A program made the translations under genes and the position numbers. A model generated the notes under the pieces. It was not told where the DNA came from, did not search any database, and was given only the letters and a program-made list of their open reading frames with translations. This document shows, in pieces, positions 51,535 to 58,958 of a stretch of 64,000 bases of DNA. The DNA comes from JAAYDS01 sp012729155 (GTDB taxonomy: Bacteria > Chloroflexota > Anaerolineae > UBA1429). How positions within the stretch are numbered: the first letter of the stretch is position 1; each line of letters opens with the position of its first letter. The stretch lies in assembly GCA_036774405.1 (NCBI GenBank), contig DAIPBO010000001.1:62001-126000 (forward strand), read 5' to 3'.

Positions 51535-52281
51535 CTAGCCCATATATTGCCCACCGTTGATGTCTAGCACCAGGCCCGTCATATAGGCCGACAGGTCAGA
51601 GGCCAGAAACAGCACCACGTTGGCAACGTCTTGCGGCTGGCCCAGGCGGCGCAGCGGGATCTGCGCCACATACGCATCCTCATGCCCGGCCACCTGGCGC
51701 TGCACAGGCGGTGTGGCGATGATCCCAGGCGCAATGGCATTGACCGTGATGCCAGCAGGGCCGCACTCTTTGGCCAGCGTGCGGGTCAGCCCGATAAGCC
51801 CCGCCTTGGCGCTGGCATAGTGAACGCCAACCTCGATGCCACCCACGCGTGCTGCCAATGATGCACTGTTGATGATACGCCCCCATCCACGCCGCTTCAT
51901 TCCCTCAATCAGCGCTCGACAGAGCAGGAATGGCCCGCGCAGGTTGACGTCCAGCAGGCGGTCCCAGGCGGCGAGGTCCACGGCGCCGATGCCGGTGTTG
52001 TAGGCGATGATGCCTGCGTTATTGAACAGGATGTCGGGGCCATTCGTCTCGCGCTGCACCCAAGCTGCCATTTGCACGACCTCGTCCGGATCGCCCAGAT
52101 CGCATTGCAGGGCGAGGCCATCCTGGCAGCCTGCGGCCGTCTTGAGAGCACCCTCGAGATCGAGATCCACCACCGCCACGTGTGCGCCTGCCTGGGCAAG
52201 GGTGAGCGCCGTCACACGCCCGATGCCACTGGCGCCGCCAGTCACCAGTGCGGTCTTGCCGCTGAGATCGATGCCGTACAT
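51535..52281 (-). CDS. Short-chain dehydrogenase/reductase (SDR)
   Basis: 248 residues of the classical SDR type. The NAD(P) motif is TGGASGIG near residue 14, NNAG is at 87-90, the catalytic Ser is in IINSASLAA and YxxxK is at 155-159 (YASAKAG). The end is the usual VLDINGGQYMG. It oxidises or reduces a secondary alcohol; an acidic residue ends strand 2 (VVDLDL), which favours NAD(H). The substrate is unknown. It is the last gene on this strand before the divergent region upstream of the LysW-like gene. Confidence 0.9.
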   Translation of the reverse strand: MYGIDLSGKTALVTGGASGIGRVTALTLAQAGAHVAVVDLDLEGALKTAAGCQDGLALQCDLGDPDEVVQMAAWVQRETNGPDILFNNAGIIAYNTGIGAVDLAAWDRLLDVNLRGPFLLCRALIEGMKRRGWGRIINSASLAARVGGIEVGVHYASAKAGLIGLTRTLAKECGPAGITVNAIAPGIIATPPVQRQVAGHEDAYVAQIPLRRLGQPQDVANVVLFLASDLSAYMTGLVLDINGGQYMG

Positions 52282-52516
52282 GCCTCTCTCCGCCTGTGAT
52301 CTGACCTACCACTGCTTCCTGCACCGAGATGATAGGGCGGCCACGGGGCATGGTCAACCCGACACAGATCTGCCCGATGTTGCAGGAATTCCACAAAGGC
52401 GAGTATCTGGCACGCGTTCTGTCGCCTCTGGTGCACGCCTTTTGCACGTCAACGACTAATAATGCGGGCGCCTGCAGGGGAGCAGGTGCCGTCTAGTATT
52501 GAGTGGGAGGACTCTG

Positions 52517-52741
52517 ATGCCGTACGCTTTCTGCCCGGGCTGCGACCAACGGATTTTCTTGCGCAAAGACCCCAAGGTTGGGGACATGGTCTACTGCCCC
52601 AACTGCGAGGATCAGCTCGAGGTTGTTGCCGTCGATCCCATCGAGCTCGATTGGCCGTGGGATGAGGATGAGGAGGAGACGGCGGAGTGGGACGACGAAG
52701 AGGAAGAAGAAGACTGGGAGGATGACGACGAGGACGAATAG
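52517..52741 (+). CDS. LysW-like zinc-ribbon protein with long acidic tail
   Basis: 74 residues from ATG 52517, with GGGAGG six bases upstream. A zinc-ribbon core holds Cys6-x2-Cys9 and Cys27-x2-Cys30, with VGDMVYCPNC and LEVVAVDPIELD matching the amino-group carrier LysW. From residue 49 on the chain is almost entirely Asp/Glu with EEDWEDD near the end, longer than the usual LysW tail ending EDWGE. LysW carries alpha-aminoadipate or glutamate through lysine or arginine synthesis. No LysX/ArgX ligase or partner gene is in the window, so the role here is unclear. Confidence 0.78.
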   Translation: MPYAFCPGCDQRIFLRKDPKVGDMVYCPNCEDQLEVVAVDPIELDWPWDEDEEETAEWDDEEEEEDWEDDDEDE

Positions 52742-52769
52742 CCTCTCTGCCTGATTAGATAGATCTGTT

Positions 52770-52801
52770 CAGGCCCTCATCCACTGTGTGGTGGGGGCCT
52801 G
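52770..52801 (+). terminator. Terminator-like hairpin after the LysW-like gene
   Basis: CAGGCCC, then further paired bases around a TGT loop, then GGGCCTG. The stem has mismatches, and a short mixed tail follows. It probably separates the LysW-like gene from the response regulator gene. Confidence 0.55.
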
Positions 52802-52816
52802 GTCGTCTCTGGAGAG

Positions 52817-52845
52817 TTGGCGCTGGCGCCGCGCCTGCCTACAAT
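52817..52845 (+). promoter_or_regulatory. Promoter of the response regulator gene
   Basis: TTGGCG (52817-52822), 17 bases, TACAAT (52840-52845). The predicted start is near 52852; GGGAGGTG precedes the ATG at 52870. Confidence 0.65.
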
Positions 52846-52869
52846 GCCGCTGAGGGGGAGGTGCGGGCC

Positions 52870-53553
52870 ATGCATGCGTTGATCATCTGTGATGACGAGG
52901 ACGAAACCGCTCTGCTCAGCTTTGTGCTGCAGCGCGTGGGCGTGACGCAAACCAGCGCCACCGATCTTGAACGGGCTCTGCAGCGTTGGTCAGAGCGGCC
53001 GGCCGATCTGGTGCTGCTGGCCACCCGGCCGCGCGTGCTCGACGAAGACATCCGCTCGGTGCGACGCATCACCGAAGCGCCCATCACGCTCGTGACCGAG
53101 CCGCTCAGCGAAGACCGTTACTGCGCTTACTATGATGCCGGTGTCGACGTGCTCGTTGTGCGACCCTTTTCGGCACGGCTCTTGGCAGCCCAACTCCGCG
53201 CCCTGATGCGTCGTGCCAAGGGGAGCACACTACTGGCTTTGCCTCTGCTGGCGGTGGGCGATTTGACGCTCGACCCCAGCACCCGTACGGTGACTGTCGC
53301 CGGCCGACAGAGGCGACGATTGACGCCGCTGGAGTTTCGACTGCTCTACACGCTCATCCTCTATCGCGGCCAGACGCTACCCACCGCGCTGCTCGTCGAG
53401 CGCGTATGGGGTTATGAGGGCGATGGCTCCACCGACCTTGTCCGTGGCCTGGTGCGCCGCCTGCGCACCAAGATCGAGCTAGATCCCCGTTTGCCCAAGC
53501 ATGTGCTCACGGTGCCTGGTGTTGGCTACCGGCTGAACATAGGCGCCGAATAA
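52870..53553 (+). CDS. OmpR-type response regulator with atypical receiver
   Basis: 227 residues from ATG 52870. The receiver (about 1-120) keeps its acidic pair (Asp8/Asp9 region), Thr76 and Pro-Phe99-100. At the phosphoacceptor position strand 3 reads LVLLATRP, putting Ala51 where Asp is expected, and the conserved Lys before Pro-Phe is Arg98. A winged-helix DNA-binding domain follows (about 130-227; RRLTPLEFRLLYTLILYRG, VWGYEGDGSTDLVRGLVRRLR, VPGVGYRLN). It likely regulates without phosphorylation. No histidine kinase gene is adjacent. A hairpin ends the gene. Confidence 0.85.
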   Translation: MHALIICDDEDETALLSFVLQRVGVTQTSATDLERALQRWSERPADLVLLATRPRVLDEDIRSVRRITEAPITLVTEPLSEDRYCAYYDAGVDVLVVRPFSARLLAAQLRALMRRAKGSTLLALPLLAVGDLTLDPSTRTVTVAGRQRRRLTPLEFRLLYTLILYRGQTLPTALLVERVWGYEGDGSTDLVRGLVRRLRTKIELDPRLPKHVLTVPGVGYRLNIGAE

Positions 53554-53560
53554 CACTCCG

Positions 53561-53590
53561 CCTGGCCATTTGGCCAGGGCTTCTTCTCTC
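53561..53590 (+). terminator. Terminator of the response regulator gene
   Basis: CCTGGCC pairs with GGCCAGG around ATTT, followed by a pyrimidine-rich run (gcttcttctctctc). It lies seven bases after the stop. Confidence 0.7.
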
Positions 53591-53625
53591 TCATGGGTCA
53601 GGCCAAAAACTCGCCGTACTACTGG

Positions 53626-53653
53626 TTGTTTGTCGTATTTCGCGTGCTAGTAT
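53626..53653 (+). promoter_or_regulatory. Candidate promoter of the 55-residue gene
   Basis: TTGTTT (53626-53631), 16 bases, TAGTAT (53648-53653). The predicted start is near 53660, giving a leader of about 115 bases before the ATG at 53776. Confidence 0.4.
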
Positions 53654-53775
53654 GCCAATGAAGTTGGCAAGGTAAGCAACGAAATAGCGTCAACCTCGTA
53701 TGGATGGTGAATGGCCTGCACCACGGTCTCTCGATCGGCAGAGGCCGGTGCGGTGGGTTAGGAGAGGAGCCTGTG

Positions 53776-53943
53776 ATGTTGACATTTGATCTCGAGTATG
53801 TGATGCGCGAAGTGTATCAGGATAGATTGCGTGAGGCCGAGAACGAGCGCCTGGCCCTCAAGGCCAGGACGATTGTTCGTGCTAGCAAAGCGCTGCATCA
53901 GGCCATCCTGGTCGGGGTAGCGGCGCTGTTCAAGAACGCATAG
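53776..53943 (+). CDS. Small hypothetical protein
   Basis: 55 residues from ATG 53776, six bases after GAGAGGAG. A charged N-terminal helix (YVMREVYQDRLREAENERLALKA) is followed by an amphipathic to hydrophobic C-terminal stretch (ASKALHQAILVGVAALFKNA). It could be a peripheral membrane peptide or a regulator. I recognise no family. It lies between the response regulator and an MFS gene, and a strong hairpin follows it. Confidence 0.55.
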   Translation: MLTFDLEYVMREVYQDRLREAENERLALKARTIVRASKALHQAILVGVAALFKNA

Positions 53944-54011
53944 GCCGCTCACGATGCAGAGCACAGCCAGATCTGTCTCTGTCTCTGGACAGAGGCTACC
54001 ACTGTCGGGCT

Positions 54012-54040
54012 CGAGACCGGGCCAGGAGAGCCCGGTCTCG
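54012..54040 (+). terminator. Strong hairpin before the MFS gene
   Basis: CGAGACCGGGC pairs with GCCCGGTCTCG (11 bp, 7-base loop). There is no T run after it. It sits about 70 bases past the stop of the 55-residue gene and may end that transcript or fold in the leader of the MFS mRNA. Confidence 0.6.
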
Positions 54041-54116
54041 ACAGGCCGTTCCACCTCAAACCAGGCCGATGGCAGCTACGTATGCCAACGGCAGATGTAT
54101 GGCGAGGAGAGCAGGG

Positions 54117-55418
54117 ATGACGGATAACCATAGCCGTTCATGGGCGCCGCGCTTCTTTACTATCTGGACGGGCCAAGCGCTGTCTTTGCTGGGCAGCTCT
54201 GTGGCCCAGTTTGCAGTGGTGTGGTGGCTCACCGACACGACTGGATCGGCAGTGGTGTTGGCCACTGCCTCGCTGGTGGCCATGGTTCCACAGGTGGTAT
54301 TGGGGCCCTTTATCGGCGCACTGGTCGACCGGCTCGATCGACGTAAGGTGATGATCGTCGCCGATAGCGCCGTGGCCCTGCTGGGCCTCATGCTGGCCGT
54401 GCTCTTTTGGGTCGGGCGCGCGCAGGTGTGGCACCTGTATGTGATCATGGCGCTGCGATCGTTGGGCGGCGCCTTCCACTGGCCCGCTATGCAGGCCTCG
54501 ACAACGCAACTCGTGCCCAGTGAGCAGTTGCCCCGCATATCCGGACTCAACCAGGCGCTGCAGGGCGCCTCGCAGATCATGGCGCCGCCGCTGGGGGCAC
54601 TGTTGCTGGCTCTGCTGCCGCTGCACGGCATGATGGGCCTCGATGTGGTCACTGCGATCATGGCCGTATTGCCGCTGCTCTTTGTGCAGATCCCCCAGCC
54701 CCATGGCGAGGGCACCGACGCTCCGACTGGCGCCTCTAGCATCTGGCACACGCTGTGGGCTGACACTCGTGAAGGGCTGGGCTACATCTGGAACTGGCGA
54801 GCGCTGCGCTACCTGGTAGGCACCGCTGCTATCCTGAATCTGCTCTATGCCCCCGCCTTTACACTGATGCCTCTGCTGGTCACCCGATACTTTGAGCGGG
54901 GGGCACTCGAGTTGGGATATCTCCAGGCGGCCTGGGGCGGTGGCATTGTGGTAGGCGGGCTGCTGCTGCTGGCCCTGGGAGACGGCAAGCACGGCATGCG
55001 CACCGCCGTGTACGCGCTCGTCTGCCAGGGGATGATGCTCTTCTTACTGCCCAGCTCACCCAGGAGCGCCATGTGGCCTGGCGTCGTTGGGCTGTTCATC
55101 GCGGCGGTGATGAACGCCATCGTCAATGGGCTGCTGATGTCGTTCATGCAACGGCAGGTTGCCCCCAGCAAGCAAGGGCGCGTTTTCACGGCCCTGTCGA
55201 GCTTCTGCGGCGCCATGATGCCGCTAGGCATGGCTCTGGCTGGCCCTGTTGCCGAACTCCTGGGCATCCGTGTCTGGTTCATTGCCGCGTCGATCATGAC
55301 GGTGGTGCTGGGCCTTTGGGCCATCGGCAGCTCGATGCTCAAGGAGCTTGAGCAGAGCGAGCGAAAGCAGCTCAAGAGCCGTGACGACCGTGCTCTGGTG
55401 GCAGCCAACGCCGAGTAA
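54117..55418 (+). CDS. MFS transporter (MFS_3/macrolide efflux type)
   Basis: 433 residues from ATG 54117, with GAGGAG seven bases upstream (a longer start at 54069 lacks a site). Twelve helices. N-terminal motif FFTIWTGQALSLLGSSVAQFAVVWWLTDTTGS and loop GPFIGALVDRLDRRKVM are typical of the MFS_3 efflux family, as is the proline-poor central loop. It probably exports drugs or metabolites. It lacks an obvious neighbour of related function. The promoter was not resolved. Confidence 0.85.
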   Translation: MTDNHSRSWAPRFFTIWTGQALSLLGSSVAQFAVVWWLTDTTGSAVVLATASLVAMVPQVVLGPFIGALVDRLDRRKVMIVADSAVALLGLMLAVLFWVGRAQVWHLYVIMALRSLGGAFHWPAMQASTTQLVPSEQLPRISGLNQALQGASQIMAPPLGALLLALLPLHGMMGLDVVTAIMAVLPLLFVQIPQPHGEGTDAPTGASSIWHTLWADTREGLGYIWNWRALRYLVGTAAILNLLYAPAFTLMPLLVTRYFERGALELGYLQAAWGGGIVVGGLLLLALGDGKHGMRTAVYALVCQGMMLFLLPSSPRSAMWPGVVGLFIAAVMNAIVNGLLMSFMQRQVAPSKQGRVFTALSSFCGAMMPLGMALAGPVAELLGIRVWFIAASIMTVVLGLWAIGSSMLKELEQSERKQLKSRDDRALVAANAE

Positions 55419-55469
55419 AAGCTTATTGCTGACGACATGAGCGGCGCTCTCAACGGGCGTCGCTCGTGC

Positions 55470-55475
55470 TATAAT
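55470..55475 (+). promoter_or_regulatory. Candidate -10 element of the nucleoside phosphorylase gene
   Basis: A perfect TATAAT lies 20 bases before the ATG at 55496, with GGAGGT in between. The -35 region is poor, so another activator may be needed. Confidence 0.4.
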
Positions 55476-55495
55476 GGGCGGCAAACGGAGGTAGC

Positions 55496-56278
55496 ATGGC
55501 CGACCAGATCGTTCCGCATGCGGTGCCGCTCCTGGAGTATGATCCCACAGAACGTGGGGTCATCGACGCCAGAGATTTTGGCGCTGGTGCCGCGTTGCCA
55601 TCTCACGCGGTGCTCTGCTTCTTTGGCGATCGTCTGCACATGCTGGCCGAGCGAGGCGAGCTTTGCCATGTGGACGATATCGGCACCGAAATGGGCCCCT
55701 TGCCCATCTATATCCTCGAGCGCCAGGGAAAACGTGTCACAGTGATGCAGCCTGGTGTGGGCGCGCCCCTGGCAGTCGGTGTTCTTGAGGAGCTATGGGG
55801 CCGCGGCTGCGACCGCGTGATCGTTTGTGGTGGCTGCGGTGTGCTCGATCGACAGATTGCCGCAGGCCATCTGCTGCTGCCCACCGAGGCCCTGCGCGAT
55901 GAAGGCACCAGCTATCACTATCTACCGGCTGCGCGGTGGGCCGAACCTACGAGCGGCGCTCTGCGCGCCTTGCGGGCTGAGCTCGAGGCGCGCGGCCTGG
56001 CCTACCTCAACTGCAAAACGTGGACCACCGACGCCTTTTATCGCGAGACGCCTGCCAAAGTGTCTTACCGCCGCGAAAAGGACGGTTGTCTTGCTGTAGA
56101 GATGGAGGCATCGGCGCTCTTTGCCGTGGCGCACTTTCGGGGCATCGAGTTGGCGCAGGTGCTCTATGCTGGCGATGATGTCAGTGGCCACGAGTGGGAT
56201 GCCCGCGCCTGGAACGGCCGGCACGATCTCCGCGAGGCCTTGCTCTACCTGGCCGCCGATGCTGTCTTGCGCCTGTAG
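55496..56278 (+). CDS. Nucleoside phosphorylase (PNP/UDP type)
   Basis: 260 residues. It matches the PNP_UDP family: phosphate loop region PGVGAPLAVGVLEELWGRGCDRVIVCGGCG, the specificity strand LAVEMEASALFAVA (the VEMEA motif) and a GDDVSGHEWD segment with the catalytic Asp. It cleaves a nucleoside with phosphate to a base and a sugar 1-phosphate. The ATG has GGAGGT upstream. The GNAT gene follows 22 bases after its stop. Confidence 0.87.
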   Translation: MADQIVPHAVPLLEYDPTERGVIDARDFGAGAALPSHAVLCFFGDRLHMLAERGELCHVDDIGTEMGPLPIYILERQGKRVTVMQPGVGAPLAVGVLEELWGRGCDRVIVCGGCGVLDRQIAAGHLLLPTEALRDEGTSYHYLPAARWAEPTSGALRALRAELEARGLAYLNCKTWTTDAFYRETPAKVSYRREKDGCLAVEMEASALFAVAHFRGIELAQVLYAGDDVSGHEWDARAWNGRHDLREALLYLAADAVLRL

Positions 56279-56300
56279 CAACCTCTGACCTGGAGGCGAG

Positions 56301-57209
56301 ATGCCCATTTGCGACGAACCGTACGTACATTCGACGGCTGGCTTTGCTGAGATCGAGGGTTTCCTCAAGCGCACGGCTCGCTTTGGCGATATGCCAGCCA
56401 ACTGGCTACATGGCCAGCTAGAGAACTGGGCGTATGCTGGCAAGCCAACCACGCTCTTCTACGGGGACAATGTGCGCCTCTGGCGCCACAACAGCGGCAC
56501 GCTGGTGGCCTTTGCCATCTCTGAGAGCGGTGAAGAGCTGCACTTGCAGGTGCACCCAGCGCAGCGCGAGATTGAGGCCGATATGCTGCAGTGGGGCATT
56601 GAGGTCTGGGGCCAAGGGCGTACGCACATCGATGTGCTCTGCCTCGTGAACGATGCCCATCGCAAAGAGCTGCTCACCGAGAGGGGGTTTGTCGATCAAG
56701 GCGAGAGTGGCCGCTTGCGCCAGTATGATCTGATGGCGGCTGAGGCTCCGCCTCAAGTGCCAACGGGTTTCAGCATGCTATCGCTGGCCGAAGGCGGCAA
56801 CATCCCTGGCCGCATTCGCACCGAGGCGTTGACCTTCCAGAGCGAGGCCATCGATGCCGCCTGGTTTGCTGGCAAGTCGTCGGCGCCTGGCTACGATCCG
56901 TCGTGGGACCTGGGGGTTATGTCTCCCTCAGGCGAATGGGTGGCCTTTGCCCTGGCCTGGCCTGACCATGACAACGCTTTGGCCGAGATCGACCCTGTGG
57001 GTACGCACCCCGATCACCGCCAGCGCGGCCTGGCCCGTGCGCTGCTGCTCGAGCTATTCGCCCGCCTGCGGGCAGCCGGCATCCGCCAGGCCTATATCGG
57101 CTCGGCCGCCGAGCCCTACTATGCCAACAGGCTCTATGAGGCGCTGGGCCCAGCTCGGATGCAGGTGCAGCATCGCTGGCGCCTGGCGCTGGATGGGCGG
57201 CAGCCATGA
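56301..57209 (+). CDS. GNAT-family N-acetyltransferase
   Basis: 302 residues. The first half (LHLQVHPAQREIEADMLQWGIEVWG) looks like a degenerate GNAT repeat, while the second half is canonical: ALAEIDPVGTHPDHRQRGLARALLLELFARL and a YIGSAAEPYYANRLYEALG end. Two tandem GNAT domains are likely. The acceptor is unknown. The stop is coupled to the next GNAT gene by an ATGA overlap. Confidence 0.83.
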   Translation: MPICDEPYVHSTAGFAEIEGFLKRTARFGDMPANWLHGQLENWAYAGKPTTLFYGDNVRLWRHNSGTLVAFAISESGEELHLQVHPAQREIEADMLQWGIEVWGQGRTHIDVLCLVNDAHRKELLTERGFVDQGESGRLRQYDLMAAEAPPQVPTGFSMLSLAEGGNIPGRIRTEALTFQSEAIDAAWFAGKSSAPGYDPSWDLGVMSPSGEWVAFALAWPDHDNALAEIDPVGTHPDHRQRGLARALLLELFARLRAAGIRQAYIGSAAEPYYANRLYEALGPARMQVQHRWRLALDGRQP

Positions 57210-57778
57210 CCGCTGAAGCGATCTATCGCCCGATACCCGTCATCACGACCGACCGTCTTGTGCTGCGCCCCTTTGCTCTCGAGGATGCGCCCAAGGTGCA
57301 GCAGCTGGCAGGTGCTCGTGAGGTCGCAGCCGTCACCTCGCATATTGAGCATCCCTATCCCGATGGCGCCGCCGCGCTGTGGATTGCCACCCACGCCCCC
57401 GAGTTCGATCGCGGCGATGGCATCGTCGAGGCGATCACGCGGCGCGCGACTGGCGAGCTCATCGGCGCCATCGGCCTTACCGTCGAGTCGCCGCACAAGC
57501 GGGCCGAGTTGGGCTATTGGATTGGCGTGCCCTACTGGGGTCAGGGATACTGCACCGAGGCCGCACGGGCGCTGCTGGACTATGGCTTTGGCGTTATGGG
57601 GTTACGGCGCATTTATGCGCGGCACTATGGCTCCAACCCCGCCTCGGGCCGCGTGATGCAAAAGCTGGGCATGCGCCCTGAGGGCGTGTTGCGTGAGCAC
57701 GACCTCAAGTGGGGGCGAATTGAGGATGATGTCTACTATGGCTTGCTCCGCAGAGACTGGGAACAATCGACGGCGTGA
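57206..57778 (+). CDS. RimJ/RimL-type GNAT acetyltransferase
   Basis: 190 residues. Typical RimJ/L pattern: TDRLVLRPFALEDAPKVQQLAG at the N-terminus, AELGYWIGVPYWGQGYCTEAARALLDYGF as acetyl-CoA loop, and GLRRIYARHYGSNPASGRVMQKLGMRPEGVLR. Family members acetylate N-terminal amines of proteins or small molecules. The start overlaps the previous stop by four bases, so it is translated together with the other GNAT gene. Confidence 0.87.
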   Translation: MTAEAIYRPIPVITTDRLVLRPFALEDAPKVQQLAGAREVAAVTSHIEHPYPDGAAALWIATHAPEFDRGDGIVEAITRRATGELIGAIGLTVESPHKRAELGYWIGVPYWGQGYCTEAARALLDYGFGVMGLRRIYARHYGSNPASGRVMQKLGMRPEGVLREHDLKWGRIEDDVYYGLLRRDWEQSTA

Positions 57779-57812
57779 CGCCCGCGAGCCTCTGGGCGCA
57801 TGTCGCGGCCAC

Positions 57813-57842
57813 TTGACCTGCAAGTCGGCCAGCAGCCATAAT
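57813..57842 (+). promoter_or_regulatory. Promoter of the small membrane protein cluster
   Basis: TTGACC (57813-57818), 18 bases, CATAAT (57837-57842). The predicted start is near 57849; GGAG lies eight bases before the ATG at 57863. Confidence 0.65.
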
Positions 57843-57862
57843 GATCCTGGGGAGTGGTTGAG

Positions 57863-58144
57863 ATGCCGCTAAGCCTGTTCAGAACTGGCTGTCATCTGAG
57901 TGCCGGCGAGCCCATCGAGGCGCTGGGCTGGCGTATCACGCCGATGGCGCGAGCGTTGGTCTGGCGAGGACGCGGTGGGTTGGTGCGGCTACGGCCTTGT
58001 GCCGTGCACACCCAGCGGCCTGGCGAGCGGGCCCTGGTGCCTGTGCCCGACGCCACGCTGCAGTGGCAACTGGGCGCCTTTATCGCTGGCCTGCTGACGG
58101 CTCTTCTGCTGACCCGCATCGGACGTACGAGGGCTTGCCGATGA
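57863..58144 (+). CDS. Short GerW/YtfJ-like membrane protein
   Basis: 93 residues from ATG 57863 (a GTG three codons earlier is possible). Segments recall the GerW/YtfJ family: GEPIEALGWRITPMARALVW, GGLVRLRPCAVHT and a final VPVPDATLQWQ before one C-terminal helix (LGAFIAGLLTALLLT). The family is known from spore formers and Actinobacteria, and its function is uncertain. It is coupled to the next gene by an ATGA overlap. Family identity is an inference from motif resemblance. Confidence 0.6.
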   Translation: MPLSLFRTGCHLSAGEPIEALGWRITPMARALVWRGRGGLVRLRPCAVHTQRPGERALVPVPDATLQWQLGAFIAGLLTALLLTRIGRTRACR

Positions 58145-58446
58145 ACACAGTGAACGAGCAGGCAGCTGCGGCAGCGCTGTTAGAGGGCCAGTGTCAGGCG
58201 CTTGCCAACGCTGATCGCGTGTATGGCGTGCCGTTGGTGAGTGAAGGCTTCGTCGTGGTGCCCGGCAGCGACCGCCTGACGCTGTTGCGTCCCGATGGCG
58301 CGGTGCAGTGCGACCACGAGCGACTGTCTGTCGTGATCAGCCTCACGCCTGAGGGTGTCGAAATCGAGCCCATCGTCGATCGCAAACGGGTGCTGCTGAC
58401 ATTCCTGGCCACGCTGGCCATTGGTTTGCTGGCGCGTCATCGTTAG
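58141..58446 (+). CDS. Short GerW/YtfJ-like membrane protein, second copy
   Basis: 101 residues. A soluble N-terminal part (DRVYGVPLVSEGFVVVPGSDRL) is followed by SLTPEGVEIEPIVD, a GerW-type ending, then one C-terminal helix (VLLTFLATLAIGLLA). It lacks the Gly-rich stretch of full-length GerW. The start overlaps the preceding gene (ATGA). Together with that gene it may form a small membrane complex; this is a guess from position and similarity. Confidence 0.6.
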   Translation: MNTVNEQAAAAALLEGQCQALANADRVYGVPLVSEGFVVVPGSDRLTLLRPDGAVQCDHERLSVVISLTPEGVEIEPIVDRKRVLLTFLATLAIGLLARHR

Positions 58447-58458
58447 TTAGGGGGATAC

Positions 58459-58764
58459 ATGCTGCAATACCAACACACACTCACCGCTGATATCGTGCGC
58501 CGGTTGCTCGAGTTGCTGCGGCTGGTTCGTGCCGTGCTGATCGCGGTGTCTGTCGTCGGCGTGGGCGGCATGGGCGCTCTCGTGGGCGAGGCGGTGGGGC
58601 TCGGCCTGGTCGGTGGCGGCTTTCTGGGGCTGATCATCGGCCTGCTGCTGGGAACCTTTGCCGCTTCGCTGGCCACTATCGCCATGGAGTGGATGGCCCA
58701 GGTGTTGGTGGCACAGGGGATGATCATCTCAGCGCTGCAGGGGCGTTCGGCGCCAGAGGCCTGA
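58459..58764 (+). CDS. Small membrane protein
   Basis: 101 residues with two long hydrophobic helices (VLIAVSVVGVGGMGALVGEAVGLGLVGGG and FLGLIIGLLLGTFAASLATIAM), rich in Gly, between a basic N-terminal helix (DIVRRLLELLRLVRAV) and a short polar tail. I recognise no family. It starts 12 bases after the previous stop, within the same unit. Confidence 0.55.
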   Translation: MLQYQHTLTADIVRRLLELLRLVRAVLIAVSVVGVGGMGALVGEAVGLGLVGGGFLGLIIGLLLGTFAASLATIAMEWMAQVLVAQGMIISALQGRSAPEA

Positions 58765-58766
58765 CG

Positions 58767-58958
58767 GTGCCTCGCAGAGCGCGCGCCCAAGAGCGTGCTG
58801 CCAGGCGACGAATTCTACGCCGCCGTCGGCTGGCAGTTGGGGCGTTGCTCGCGCTACTGGTGGGCGTGGGGCTGATGGTCGCCGTGGATCATCTGCTTGG
58901 CATCGCCGTGGGCATGCTGGTCGCTCTGGCGGCGGTCTATCTGGCTCAGCGGGCTTAG
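58767..58958 (+). CDS. Very small membrane protein
   Basis: 63 residues from GTG 58767, with AGAGG seven bases upstream and the start two bases past the previous stop. A strongly basic N-terminus (RARAQERAARRRILRRRR) is followed by two hydrophobic segments (LALLVGVGLMVAV and AVGMLVALAAVYLA). The high arginine content could favour membrane or nucleic acid contact. It ends four bases into the convergent TrmH gene. No family recognised. Confidence 0.5.
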   Translation: MPRRARAQERAARRRILRRRRLAVGALLALLVGVGLMVAVDHLLGIAVGMLVALAAVYLAQRA

